Assembly (NCBI GenBank): GCA_005784505.1 | Contig: VCAZ01000014.1 | Span: 486,748 to 550,747 of the forward strand | DNA length: 64,000 nucleotides | Direction: 5' to 3' | Source: Bagarius yarrelli | Lineage: Eukaryota; Chordata; Actinopteri; Siluriformes; Sisoridae | Shown here: positions 10,915-22,466 of the stretch, in pieces | Layout: the number at the start of each line of letters is the position of its first letter | How positions within the stretch are numbered: position 1 is the stretch's first letter | Notes under the pieces: generated by a model | Told to the model about the DNA's origin: nothing | The model's database searches: none | The model's input: only the letters and a program-made list of their open reading frames with translations | Position numbers and translations under genes: made by a program

Positions 10915-11340
10915 CAGTTTCGGGTCATGTTTCTTTGTGACATTGCTTATTAATATGCTTAAAATAGACATTAGGAGATGATCAGTTGTTAGGTGATGCT
11001 TATAGTCAGGATCAATACTCAAATACCCTGTGCCAAGATCGATCGATTGATTAAAATCTATTATTTACATATCCCAGCATTAGGAGTTGGGGTGTACAGC
11101 GTCATCATTATATTGTGACCCCAAGGGCCTTTCTCAAAGGCCCAACAGAGGCAGCTTGGTAGTGGTGGGGTTTAAACTAAGATTTTCTGATCAGCAACTT
11201 AGTGCTTTAACTATTTAAGCTACTACTGCCCCATTAAATGCCAAATGTGTTCCAAGAAAACATTCCCCGCACACAACACCCCTTTCACAAGCCCAAACTG
11301 TTGACAGGGAAGTTGGGTCTATAGATCAATGCTTTCGTTT
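10915..11340 (+). repeat. Dispersed repeat H, copy 1, interrupted by a SINE
   Basis: Landmarks 'TTTCTTTGTGACATTGCTTA', 'GACATTAGGAGATGATC', 'CAAATACCCTGTGCCAAGAT', then, after the inserted SINE, 'TGTGTTCCAAGAAAACATTC' and 'CCCGCACACAACACCC'. The same landmarks appear in the same order at 13640-14160. The 'AAGAAAACATTCCCC' block is known from a widespread fish repeat. Confidence 0.6.
11119..11232 (-). mobile_element. SINE fragment, reverse strand
   Basis: 'AAGGGCCTTTCTCAAAGGCC', 'GCAGCTTGGTAGTGGTGGGG' and the box-B/box-A complement region, ending in CTACTACTGCCCC. It is inserted within repeat H. Confidence 0.75.
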
Positions 11341-11574
11341 CTTAGATCCAGGCTATCGTTTCTCATCTTATTGCCTTTTTAAATCTTTTACTAACAAGCT
11401 AAAGGGCTAAATATTAGTAATCAATAAAATCTCAGTGCAAACAGTGAAGGGAAAACACTGAAAATATCACCGGTCCTGTGGAATCATTTTCGATTTTATT
11501 CAGTGTAGTTGAATGTCGGACAAATTCTTTCAACTTCATTTGTTCTGTTTATCAGTTGCATCTTTGAGTAAATG

Positions 11575-11785
11575 TCACGGTTCGTTGCTGCTGTCGCCTC
11601 CGGCTTGCTTATAGATGAGTTGGGGACTCTTAATTTACAGATGTTAATTAAACAGAACTGAGTGTTTTAGTCAGTGTTTCACTTTGTTGTCTTTTTTTAT
11701 ATGTGATTCCGTAAAGCTGCTTTGACACGACCTCGATTGTTATAAAGCGCTATGGACATAAAGCTGACTTGACTAAAGACTTTTT
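11575..11785 (+). repeat. Dispersed teleost repeat, copy 2
   Basis: Ends with 'TCCGTAAAGCTGCTTTGACA', 'CGATTGTTATAAAGCGCTAT' and a GACTTGACT tail. This matches the 3' landmark of the element at 3535-3772. The 5' part has 'CTGCTGTCGCCTCCGGCTTG'. Confidence 0.65.
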
Positions 11786-12308
11786 TAAAACCCGTTGGAA
11801 CTGCAAAAAAACTAAAAAATAACAGTGCCCTGAAAAACTCTTACACGCCTCTTCATTAGAATGTATTTACTTCCTGTGCACTTCTTTCTCTGAGTAATTA
11901 AAGAGCTGCGATTGACCCCACAACCCTACCGCCCTTCAGCACGGCTCTGGAGTTGCCACACGTTTAGTATGCGCAGCCCATGACTCTCTTTATCCACGGG
12001 CTGGGATGCGGCGCGAACTGAGTGTGACCTTCACGCTGAAGCCAGTGGATTACTGCAGAATAAATGAGCGGGTCGACTGGACTGTGCCAGAGTTCAGTCT
12101 TTAAGACTATCTTCAAATCACCAACACTCTATTCAGTGAACTGATCATTTGTAAACAGTTGTTTTAGAAAATACGTTTTCACATTGATGATAAATGTCTT
12201 CTGGCACTCGAGCTTGAGTTTTTTTAGAATAACAAAAATTTTCAATACATTTTTTATCCAGATAGACTTTCAGAAATTTATCTTCTGTTTTGAGCAGTTG
12301 AAACTTTT
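11786..12308. other. Non-coding, single-copy-looking DNA
   Basis: GC is somewhat higher around 11930-12040. No open frame or splice pair is convincing. Confidence 0.35.
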
Positions 12309-12387
12309 CAGTGGTGGTCCTAGAAGGTGAACTCACAATCTTTTCATCAGCACGCCAGCACTTGAACCACTAAGCTACCAGTTCCCC
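12309..12387 (-). mobile_element. SINE head fragment, reverse strand
   Basis: 'ACTCACAATCTTTTCATCAG' and 'CCACTAAGCTACCAGTTCCC' correspond to the complement of box B and the SINE 5' end. Confidence 0.65.
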
Positions 12388-12587
12388 ATTTCCAGGGTTC
12401 TACAGTGAACCTTTAAGTGATTTGAACATTTTGGTGACTTTAATCCTGCTCCATTAAAAAAGATCAGATTTCTTGCTATCTGCCTCTTCCAGGAGGTAAA
12501 ACCCCGACCCACGGTCAATGACCTTGACCAAATTCTCTCCTGAATATATTCTTTCTCTGAAATAGGAAACCATAGCTTTCTAGATAT

Positions 12588-12805
12588 AGGGGACAGCAGT
12601 GGCTCAAATGGTTAAGGCTCTTGGTTGTTAATCAGTAGAATAAAATTCAAGCCTCACCATCACCAAGCTGTTATTTTTGGGCCCTTGAGCAAGGCTCTTA
12701 TCGCTCTTTCTGCTCAGAGTGTGATCTATTGTGACTGACGCTGTGCTCTGACCCCAAGTTCCTAAGCTGGGACATGCAAAACATTTGTGAGAATTAAAAG
12801 CTGCT
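12588..12805 (+). mobile_element. Second tRNA-derived SINE family
   Basis: Head GGGGACAGCAGTGGCTCAAA, body 'GGGCCCTTGAGCAAGGCTCT', then a tail unlike the main family: 'CGCTGTGCTCTGACCCCAAG' and 'TTCCTAAGCTGGGACATGCA'. The head and body are shared with the common SINE, so this is a tail-swapped relative. Confidence 0.75.
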
Positions 12806-13005
12806 ATATAATAATCCTGCTACAGGAACCCCTAGGGATGTTAGTGTTAAATAGACTCACTTAACACTATGAGTACTCAAGTCCACATCAAGGACCAATT
12901 CTGGGCTTCTTACGAACGTTAGTAATATTGGGTATAGCTTCTCTTTCCCTTTAACAACTGTCTTTTTTATTACATACATTTCATAGATGCTAAAAGAAAA
13001 ATTGA

Positions 13006-13570
13006 CTAGAGGTCAACCGATTTATTAGTTTTTGCCGATTAATCGACACCGATAGGTTATTCCTGGAACTACCGGTTTCCAACAAAAAATCTCAACCGAT
13101 ATTTCTTTGGGTTGCTTTTGCATGCTGTTAGCAGAGAGAGCAAATTACATGCCATTCATGCAACCGACAGAAACATAATTTAGTAATACCCATGTTTGGG
13201 TAATAACTAAGTATCCTAAAATAGAAGCTAATAAAGTGTGAGACTATACATATAATAAAATAATGTATGATAATAATAAAAAAAATTATAAAAAATGTAA
13301 CTTTTAATAAAAATTTTATACTCTGGCCGTTGTGGAGACATCTAAAATAGCCACTTTAGACATTTATTTCTAGGGTTAGCTAAAGTTAATGATTGCTTTA
13401 GAGGCGGTGGTCACTGTTTGTTAATTTTTAAAAATTTTTTGATTTATCTGTTACATTTTTTTGTGTGCAATTAAGTTTAGTACGTTTTTTACTTGTAAAA
13501 TTCAGTAGTCATTATAAAAACTATCGATTAATTCTTCGGTTAAATCGGCAAGTACGGTCCAACCTTGCTA
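13006..13570 (+). mobile_element. hAT-like non-autonomous DNA transposon
   Basis: Starts TAGAGGTCAACCGATTTATT with 'TGCCGATTAATCGACACCGA' just inside. It ends with the inverted counterpart 'CTATCGATTAATTCTTCGGT ... TCGGCAAGTACGGTCCAACC'. The interior is AT-rich with no transposase. Terminal inverted repeats built on ACCGATTAATCGGC are typical of a fish MITE group. No clean target-site duplication is visible by eye. Confidence 0.65.
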
Positions 13571-13639
13571 TCTCTCATGACTACATCGATTTTAATTAGC
13601 TTTGCATATCTTTCAGGTTTCTGCTGCAACTCTCTAAAA

Positions 13640-14160
13640 ATCTCTGGCACGTTCCTGTTCATGTTCTAATAGATTAGTATTCGGGGGCTGGGAATGCTCA
13701 TGTTTGTGAAGTCAGTTTTGGATGATGTTTCTTTGGGATATGGTTCATTATCTTTGTTAAAATAAACATTAGGCGATGGTAAATTGTAGCAGTGAGGAAA
13801 TAGGGAAGTGGTAGCGCAGTGGTTAAGGTGTTGGACTGCTACATGGAAGATCGGGGTTCGATTCCCAACACCACCAAGTTGCCACTGTTGGGCCCCTAAG
13901 GAAGGCCCTCTACTCCCTAATTGCTCAGTAGTATAAGCAAGATGAATGTAAGTCGCTCTGGATAAGGAAGTCTGCTAAATACTGTAAATGTAAGTTCCTA
14001 TGGTCAGTAACATTATTCAAATACTTTGCCATGATTAATTGATGGATTGGAGTTACAGACCCAAAGTGTTGAAAGAGAACATTCCCCACACCATGACACC
14101 ACCTCCACCAGCCATCAGAACTATTGCTGAAAGGTTGAGTCCCTGAATACTGCTATCGGT
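13640..14160 (+). repeat. Dispersed repeat H, copy 2, interrupted by a SINE
   Basis: 'GATGATGTTTCTTTGGGATA', 'AAACATTAGGCGATGG', (SINE), 'CAAATACTTTGCCATGATTA', 'GTGTTGAAAGAGAACATTCC', 'CCACACCATGACACCACC'. It has the same order as copy 1 at 10915-11340. Each copy carries its own SINE at a different site. Confidence 0.6.
13803..13995 (+). mobile_element. tRNA-derived SINE, best-preserved copy
   Basis: GGGAAGTGG start. RNA polymerase III box A 'TAGCGCAGTGG' lies at 13812-13822 and box B 'GGTTCGATTCC' at 13855-13865. The body has 'TGTTGGGCCCCTAAGGAAGG'. The tail 'AAGTCGCTCTGGATAAGGAA' ends in ACTGTAAATGTAAG. This copy can serve as the reference for the family in the window. Confidence 0.93.
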
Positions 14161-14249
14161 TTGGTTTAGTGGGTTAAAGCCCCAGGTTTGAATCTTTGCG
14201 CCACTCTTTGGCTTAAAACAGCACTCGTACCGAAGTCTGGGGGTCAATA

Positions 14250-15067
14250 AACCATAAGTAACGTATAGGAATGTGTAAAGTAAAAGGAATGTGTGGAGTT
14301 CTAGTCCTAACTAGACAGCGAGAATTTAGAATAAGGAGTTTTAAATGGTTCTTTTTTTATGTGCAGGTTCAATATAATATGTTGCGGTGTCTCCCTATAC
14401 ACTCCTGTACACTCTAAGGTTCCTTAACTGGTTCTGTTCATGGCCCTTTATGAAATCTAAACACTAATTATCTCCTAATGAATCCCACTCTAGAACTCAT
14501 AATACTATAAAACACATTTCTATAATTTTATGCTACACACACCTACTGAGAACACAGAAAGGACACACTCAACGTATTAACGTCATCTAGGGGAACACAT
14601 CCCCTAATAGAACCCAGGGCTTTTTCGAGATTACAAATTCCCCCGGCCTGTCGACAGTGTACCTGCTTGCACCAAGACGTTAATTTGTTTTGACATGCTC
14701 TATAATTTAATTCCACTGCAGAATTAACTTCCTATCCGAAAAGCTATTAGCCGGGGAAATGTTAGCCTGGCTCCGGCGAACGGCTTTTCTCTCGCCATGT
14801 CTGGATAAACTTCGCTATGCATTCCGAGGACTCGGGTCTTTGAAAATCCCCACAAAGCTTTTCAGGGATGGAATGAAATTGTCTCTCTATTGATGTAGCG
14901 CAATTTTTTTTACACCCGTGTGCCGGTGCTAAAGATCGTATTCTTTGTCTTGTGGTGGATTTAATGATACAATAACTTGCTGTTTAATCTATTATAGGCA
15001 AAAGTCGAGATTTATATTTAATAAATATAATAAAATGTTGAGGTGAGACTTGAGCAAATAACAATTT
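14250..15067. other. Non-repeat stretch with a possible conserved island
   Basis: No element is recognised. 14690-14900 has higher sequence complexity and GC (e.g. 'AGCCGGGGAAATGTTAGCCT') than its surroundings and no coding signal, so a non-coding regulatory role is possible but unproven. Confidence 0.3.
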
Positions 15068-15180
15068 CCATTTCTACCATTTGGCAGACTTCTATATATC
15101 AGAGCGACTTAAATTTATCTCCATTCTTATCCAACTGAGCACTTCAGAAACGGCAGCTTGGTTATAGTGGGGATTGAACC
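15068..15180 (-). mobile_element. SINE, reverse strand, diverged
   Basis: 'TTTCTACCATTTGGCAGACT', 'AGAGCGACTTAAATTTATCT', 'CCAACTGAGCA', 'GGGGATTGAACC'. It is truncated at box B by the adjacent tetranucleotide array. Confidence 0.72.
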
Positions 15181-15181
15181 T

Positions 15182-15410
15182 AGGTAGGTAGGTCGGTCGA
15201 TCGATAAATAGATAAAAAGATGGATGCATAGGTGGATGGATGGATGGATGGATGGATGGATAGATGGATGGATCGATGGACGGGTGGATTGCAGATACAT
15301 TGAAATAGATAGGCATTTAATAGGATGGATAAATAGGCAGATAGATGATAGGATAATAAGATAGTGGATAGATGGAGGAATAGATGGATGTATAGCAGTT
15401 AAATAGGTGA
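15182..15410. repeat. GGTA/GATA/GGAT tetranucleotide array
   Basis: Impure run of GGTA, GATA and GGAT-type units. Long stop-free translations such as IHPSIHPS come from the repeat and are not genes. Confidence 0.9.
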
Positions 15411-16340
15411 AGATTGACAATAATTACATTAACATGAGTTTTTAGAATAAATGTATTCCATAGACTGATTCATAGAGCAGAGCAGCTCATTGATTTATCA
15501 GTTAATATTGGACTAAAATGTCTGGTTAGCTTCATCTTCATCACGATTCCCTGTAACTGGTAAAACACAGAGAGCTTCAGCACAGATCTGCTCCCTGAAC
15601 TTAATCCAGTTCTGCAGATTTTAGCCTGATGCTATAGATATGTACAATAACATTTTGCGCTATTTATAAATTACTAATGTAATAAATAAGAGTCCCTGCG
15701 CACCACTCTGAGAAGCTGTGTCTGTTCTTACCCTGTTCTCAAAGCTTCTTCTATCTATTATACATCAGCTCATTACACTCTCTGCTCTCCGGCTAGGACA
15801 TTCCAGATTTGTACAGATTTTATTTACACTGTAAAACAGCGAGAAAATCCAAACATGTGATTCTTTTCTCCTGGCCAAGATGGAGAAGGTCTTAAATACT
15901 GATCCAAATGTCCCTACTACATTCATCTGGTCCACATTCTCGTGTTGCCTGGAGTCGTTAATAAGCTGAAGAGACGGTGGAAAACGTTAAATAATCGTCT
16001 TTCCTTTCAGAGACTTCCCATTTAACTGATCTGTGGTTTTAATAAAACCAGAAATTCTGCTCCGTCCATGGCGCCAACCTGGATTCTTGTCCTCTAACAG
16101 CAGGTCCAGGAGTGTTTGACTGCTTCATGCATCGGCATTAGTGATGCTGAGGAATGTTCTTGTTTTGACTCGCATTGTAGCAGCTGCAAACAGCTGTTTT
16201 CTCACCGGCCTCGCTTTTTTCCTTTTTGGGGATTAAACGATGGAATATGCAGCAGACGAAAGACTTCTGACACTGAAGACTTATTCATAATATCAACATC
16301 CAAGTAAATCCTTTGGAACATCTGGAATGCCGTACAAGTC
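15411..16340. other. Non-coding, single-copy-looking DNA
   Basis: No repeat or exon is recognised. The frames present are short. Confidence 0.35.
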
Positions 16341-16530
16341 ATTTACATTTCTGCCATTTGGTAGACGCTCCCTTATTTAGAGCGACTTACATTTATCTCT
16401 ATCTTTTTCATCCATTTTTTTAATCCAACAAACAGTTAGGGCCTTGATCAGGGGCCCAGGAGTTGCAGCTTGGTCTTGCTGGGAATTGAATCGACAATTT
16501 TCTGATCAGCAGTCCAACACCTTTAGCCTG
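16341..16530 (-). mobile_element. tRNA-derived SINE, reverse strand
   Basis: 'TTTACATTTCTGCCATTTGG', 'AGAGCGACTTACATTTATCT', 'GGCCTTGATCAGGGGCCCAG', 'GGGAATTGAATCGACAA', 'CAGTCCAACACC'. The last ~20 bp of the head are degraded. Confidence 0.85.
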
Positions 16531-16645
16531 CACTTGTTCAGGAAGTATATTACCCTGAGGGACATCATAACACACCTGTAGCACAAGTGGCAGAGGAACA
16601 TTGTGAGACACCTTACTGTCTATAGGACCTCACTGTGGACACCAT

Positions 16646-16794
16646 GTTTACGTCCTTATCCAGAGTGAGTTACTTTTTTTAAGAAACTGGAGGTTAAGGT
16701 TCTTGCTCAAAGAGGCCCAACAGTGGTAACTTGGTGGTGCTTGGAATTAAACCCACAATCTTCTGGTTAGCAGTCCAACACCTTAACCAATGAG
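16646..16794 (-). mobile_element. SINE, reverse strand, tail-truncated
   Basis: 'GTCCTTATCCAGAGTGAGTT', 'TGCTCAAAGAGGCCCAACAG', 'CAGTCCAACACCTTAACCAA'. It is the second same-strand copy within 300 bp. Confidence 0.8.
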
Positions 16795-17699
16795 TTGTAT
16801 ATATTCGTAAAACACACTATAAATACAGCCAGGAAGTCATTGTATCTGAAGGGGTGAATTTACTCAGCACCGTCATTGAATCTGAAGTGTTGAGGTTGGA
16901 GTTTGGTGCAGATTGGAATAGAACCCACCCACATTAAGCCCTCCTGTAAGAACAAAAGAAAGAGTTCATTTTAGGTGTGGATTAAAGTTCAGCATGTTTC
17001 CTCCCCCCCACAATGCACTGGCTGCTCTTTCCACCACCACCAGAGACTGGAGCTTATTGGATTTCTCTGGATGGGATGTCAGAGGATGAGAGTAGACACA
17101 TTCACACACAGAGAGACGCCATCTTCCGACTGGTTATCGTACAGCACTGGTTCTAATGACTGTGGAGATAATGGAGATAACGGCTACACTGCGCTGATAG
17201 TACTGGGAGAGCGTGAGATGGCTAATTTCTCGCTGCAGATGTTTTGCTGAGTCTTTGTTGCCAGACGGTTGCCAAAACCGTCCTAAAACAATGAATCAAC
17301 ATTTAGTTATTTTACCTGCCACAATAAATGTGCTAAACTAAAGCTAGTGACAAACACCAGCAGCAACAGAACCACAATAGCAAAATGACAACCCGTCCAT
17401 GTCTATACACACACAAACACACACAAACACACATACACACAGGTGAGGACACTTTTATACACTCGCCCAAGCCAATTTTTACCCATACAATTAAGTTCAA
17501 GATCACACAATCTGGCAACACTGTGCTGAGCTGCCATGTCAGCATTCTCTGCAAACAAGAAACAGTGCAAACACACACACACCTACACACACTCGCAGGG
17601 TTAAAGTCCCAAAGAAAACTATCTTTAGATATAAATGAGTACGAGTCCAGTTCCACTACAGGAGGACTTACATTACATCACAGCTTTACATTACTGACA
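16795..17699. other. Non-coding DNA with CA repeats
   Basis: Short (CA)n tracts occur at about 17406-17443 and 17570-17590. No exon is recognised. Confidence 0.4.
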
Positions 17700-17996
17700 T
17701 TTACAGACGGACGGACGGATGGACAGATGGATGGACGGTTAGATGGATGGACGGGTCGATCGGCGAATGGATGGATGGATGGACAGACAGATGGATGGAT
17801 GGACGGATCGATCGCGAATGGATGGATGGATGGACGGATTGATTGACAAATGAATAGATGGATGGATGGATGGATGGATGGATGGATGGATTGATTGATG
17901 AATGGATGGATGGATGGATGGATGGATGGATGGATGGATGGATGGATGGATGGATAGATGGATGGATAGATGGATGGATGGATGGATAGATGTGTA
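17700..17996. repeat. GGAC/GGAT tetranucleotide array
   Basis: Starts with (GGAC)-type units (ACGGACGGACGG) and passes into a near-pure (ATGG)n tract at 17850-17995, interrupted by ATTGATTGATGAATGG and by CGATCG-containing stretches. The long stop-free frames on both strands are repeat artefacts. Confidence 0.95.
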
Positions 17997-18469
17997 GGAA
18001 TTAGTTAAAGTGACGGAGTCTGAGTGACTGGAATGAGGGTTCGGTTCTCTGCTGCTCGTCTGCTGATGAATCTTATTTTTGTGGTTATTGTTGAGATTTT
18101 TTAAGGTTCTTGTTTTTCTCATTAGTGTAGAAAAGCTTTTAATGGCGTTAAAATCATAAAATCATAAAATAAAATAATAAGTAATTTTATTAGGAATTGA
18201 AGAATAACAGCTGCAGTAATAATTACAACAGCTTTAATATTTCCCCCTTTTGTATTTTAGTGATGAGTTGTTCACTCGCTATTTTAATTAAAGTGATATT
18301 TAATGAATAATTGTAATAAATATTTGTGTGGTTTTATCTGAGCTGCTTTACTGGTTTGTTTTTACTGTTAAACTTAACATTTTCTGTTATTGATGCAATG
18401 AAACAAACACACAAAATAACTGAATTATTTTATTAATGGTATCAGAAATGATCCCTCATGTGTGTGTCT
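17997..18469. other. AT-rich spacer between two tetranucleotide arrays
   Basis: Nothing recognised. Confidence 0.4.
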
Positions 18470-18803
18470 GTTTATATACCTGTCTGTCTGTCTATATATA
18501 TCCATCGTCAGTCTGCCCGTCTGTCTGTCTGGCTGTCTATATAACCATCTATCTGTCTGTCTATATACTTGTCTGTATGTCTGTCTGTCATTATTCCTAT
18601 TTGTCTGTCTGTCTGTCTTTATACCCATCTGTCTGTCTGTCTGTCTGCTGGTCTATATACCCATCTGTCTGTTTGTCTGTCTATCTATATACCCATCTGT
18701 CAGTCTGTCTGTCTGTCTGTCCGTTTATATACCCATCTGTCTGTCTGTCTGTCTGTCTGTTGGTCTACATACCCATCTGTCTGTCTGTCTGTCTATATAC
18801 CTA

Positions 18804-18836
<33 letters not shown>

Positions 18837-18907
18837 ATACCCATCTGTCAGTCTATTTATTCATCTGTTTGTCTGTGTTCCTGCCCGTCTTTCTGTCTAT
18901 ATTCCCA

Positions 18908-18940
<33 letters not shown>

Positions 18941-19308
18941 ATACCCATCTGTCTGTCTGTCTATCTATATACCCATCTGTCAGTCTGTTTACTTACATCT
19001 GTTTGTCCGTCTGCCTGCTCATCTTTCTGTGTATTTCCCACCTGTATGTCTGTCTATATTCCCATCTGTCTGTCTGTCTGTCTGTCTATCTTTATACATA
19101 TCTGTCTGTCTGCCTGCCTGTCTGTCTGTCTATATACCCATCTGTCTGTCTGTCTGTCTATATACCCATCTGTTTGTCTGTCTGTCTTTTTATCTGTCTG
19201 TCTAAATACCTGACTGTCTATATACCTGTCTGTCTGTCTGCCTTCCTGTCTGCCTGTCTATATATCTATCTCTCTGTCTGTCTGTCTGTTCTGTCTGTCT
19301 GTCGCGCT
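18470..19308. repeat. (GTCT)n array with regular TATATACCCATC interruptions
   Basis: About 840 bp of GTCT units. Roughly every 30-60 bp the run is broken by TATATACCCATCTG or a close variant; about 18 such breaks are visible (e.g. 18654, 18686, 18834, 18937, 18967, 19132, 19160). Because GTCT repeats contain no stop codon, all three plus-strand frames are open for hundreds of bases. The apparent 306-codon ORF is not credible as a gene. Confidence 0.95.
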
Positions 19309-19309
19309 T

Positions 19310-19690
19310 GTAAAGATTCATGCTACATTTGCGTGTTGTGCCTCTACAGTGCGTGAATGCACGCGCACCGCGCAGCATCAGTTCGTGATCTTTACTGCGC
19401 GCGAGGCTCCAGCAGGCTTCCGCACGCTTCATTTTCTCCCCCTCGCTTTATTCTGCAGCTCTCTCTCTCTCGCGCGCGCGCGCTCTCTCTCTCTCTCTCT
19501 CTCTCTCGCGCTCTCTGTGCGTGCGGGTGTGCATGCGGGACTCCGCTATCTTCAGTTCGCGCCTCGCGCTCAGTTCTTTTTCCTGCGTGTTTGCGCGCAC
19601 TCGGCTGCAGCCATGGACGGGTTTTAACCGCGTAGTTCTGCCTCACGTGGGGACATCAGTCGCGCTCAGGAGTGCGGGTAAGTGTGCGTT
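19310..19690 (+). promoter_or_regulatory. CpG-rich promoter-like segment
   Basis: Dense CpG in a window that is otherwise CpG-poor (e.g. GCACGCGCACCGCGCAGC, TCGCGCGCGCGCGCTC). A (CT)n/(CG)n initiator-like stretch lies at 19461-19508 and an exact GTAAGT donor follows at 19678. This combination is typical of vertebrate TATA-less promoters with a 5' non-coding exon. The direction (+) is inferred from the donor. The GTCT array ends directly at its upstream edge. Confidence 0.55.
19510..19677 (+). other. Candidate 5' untranslated exon 1 with a 4-codon uORF
   Basis: The exon end is defined by GCGG|GTAAGT at 19677/19678. The 5' boundary is a guess placed after the CT tract. It contains an ATG in a near-ideal context (GCAGCCATGG) at 19613, but this opens only four codons (M-D-G-F) before TAA at 19625-19627. 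If transcribed, it is a leader with a strong short upstream ORF rather than the main start. It might be joined to the candidate exons at 36.4 and 39.4 kb. Confidence 0.4.
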
Positions 19691-20774
19691 ACTGTACGTG
19701 CGTGTTTTTTCTCTCTCTCTCCCTGTCTGTCTCTCGCTGTCACACACACACACGCACGCGGCTTATTTTCAAATTTGATCTCGGAATAAAAAGAAAGTTA
19801 ATTTAAAAAAAATGCTAAAAACTTTGGAACTGACAGAACCTGTGGACATTGTAGCGCGCGCAGGACGTATACCATCACACGCACACACACACACACACAC
19901 ACACACCTTTACTATTTAGGAGATGAGGCTGGAATGTGTGCAGAAATACACAAACACACACACACACACACCTACAGTCGTGCTCTCTTGACTTCCCAGT
20001 GCTCTCTGGGTTAAACGTTGTAGGAATGTTGCAGGAAGGTTTCTACAGCAACCTCAGACATTTTAAGAAATTTAAAAACAAAAGTTTTTTTTAAAAAACC
20101 TGACTTTTATTTTTATCTGTATAATATAAATCAGATTTATCTTTTTTGACACATTTTTTAAAAATAAAAAATTACCAAACTCTATTTTAATATCTTTAAT
20201 TATTATATTGTTTTTATTTTATTTATTTTTATTGTCTGTTTGCTGGATTTGAGTCCTTACAGCATTTAAGCATAAAATCTATCCGCTCAGCTGCCTCCTA
20301 CAGCAACACTGTTCCCCACCGCTCCCGGTTCCTCTACAGCGGGTTGCAGGTTCGACTCCTCTGTGTTTGTTACACACGCTGTAACTCCTCTAAAAGCTCT
20401 TTGGGTGCATTTATTCTGCAGCTAGCAGTTGTTTGTACTCCTCTGATTAACGCCGGAGCGCTATGGCATCATGCGGGTTATAAATCATCTTACAGGAGGA
20501 AGGAACAGCTGAGGATTAAGAACATTAGATCAAAACCCATCCCAGATCAGATGCTAAATCAAAACACTATTTTATACACCTAAAGAGCAAAAACTCCAGA
20601 CGGCTCCATCTGACACTCATTCTAAAAATGTCTACATTCCGTTCCTTTTGTTTATTACATGTTTATAAAGTTTCTTACGCTCATTTTTAGTGTAAAAAAG
20701 TGATTGAAAGCTATTATAAGTAAAGCATTTTTACATCATTCACTGTTTTCTAGAGCTTTTCTATTCATAGAGTA
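19691..20774. other. Intron-like DNA with (AC)n tracts
   Basis: (CA)n lies at 19878-19907 and 19955-19970. The rest is AT-rich with no element recognised. Confidence 0.4.
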
Positions 20775-21330
<556 letters not shown>

Positions 21331-22466
21331 CTCGCCTGGGTGTGGGAGCGTCTGAGTGAACCTGTGTCAGTTAGTGATTTGACTCTGAATCGACTCACTG
21401 GCAGAATCTGAATCAGTCAGCGCATTTTTTTAGTGAGTTGCTAATGTGAGCCAGAGGATAGAGCTGGATCAGCATTCTTCAGGCATCAGATTTATTACAC
21501 CCTCTTCAGTCTGCTTTGGGTGGAATTATTTTATCTCTGGACAGTTTAAAAGGTTATCTGTTTAATTATCTGCAAAAAACCCCCCAAATAATAACCAAAC
21601 AAACCCAAACATGTTGATTTCACTTAGATTCAGACTCATTGTTCTATTTGCACAGGATTAGTATCATCTGGTGACCAGATTAATGTAAATGTAATTGGTG
21701 GCCGCTGGTGATTTGTGGTAATTGCGGCGGCGGGCTGTGATCTTAATCACCGTGTGAATTCACCATTTCTGTAATTTGCAAAGCAAAAATTCCCCCTAAA
21801 ACAACCTACCATATTTTGGCGAACACTAAGGTCATGAATCAGCATCTCTGTGATTCGGCCAGGATTTGGCAGGGTCGTGTGTTTCTGTTTCCTGTGCATG
21901 AAGAATGAGTCTGTCTGAGTGTTTAAGTGTGTTTAGGGTGCTGCGTATTGCTATACACACCATACAATGAATGAGGAAGATGGATGATGTATAGCGGGAT
22001 GCAGTGAGGAACGTTCTTGTGTTTATGATATATCAAACATCTGGACCTTTATCGACGGAACATTTCTAAGCAACAGCCTATCCAAAGCTTTGATGTCGTA
22101 TCCGGGATATAATTCAGTAAATTAGAGTAAAATCCCAGGCTTCGCTTCTCCCGTGCTGATGTGTCACTCATAATACAGATGTGTGTGGGGTAAATTAGCT
22201 AAACTAAACCTGTGCGAATAGAACTTCGGGTGAATACTGTGATGTGTAAGCAGACGTCCTCTTGGACGGTAAAAGCTGTTCTAAAGGCAGTTTTCAGCTC
22301 TGGATATGTGAGACTGAAGGAACCCTATTGGATAGAAACACCTACAAGAACAAATGGCGATCACTTACATCATGTGACCTGTCATAAGAAAACCGAACCA
22401 TATAAAAAGTAGAGCAAAATAATTGAACATGAACCATTGTGGCTTTTGTATCCGAATCCAATCACA
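21331..22466. other. Intron-like unique DNA
   Basis: Contains a complex stretch at 21650-21800 with several TAATTG/TTAAT homeodomain-like words (GTAATTGG, GTAATTGC, CTTAATCA), a plausible but untested conserved non-coding element. No coding signal. Confidence 0.35.

Noticed and set aside
13803..13880. tRNA gene (box A and box B present)
   Set aside because: The tRNA-like head belongs to a SINE. The acceptor stem does not pair and the body and tail follow directly.
17739..18122. 127-codon minus-strand frame with IHPS repeats
   Set aside because: Product of the GGAT array, with no non-repetitive coding part.
18436..19356. 306-codon open reading frame rich in S-V-C-L
   Set aside because: Pure translation of GTCT repeats. 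All three plus frames are open because the unit has no stop. No start context, domain or complexity.
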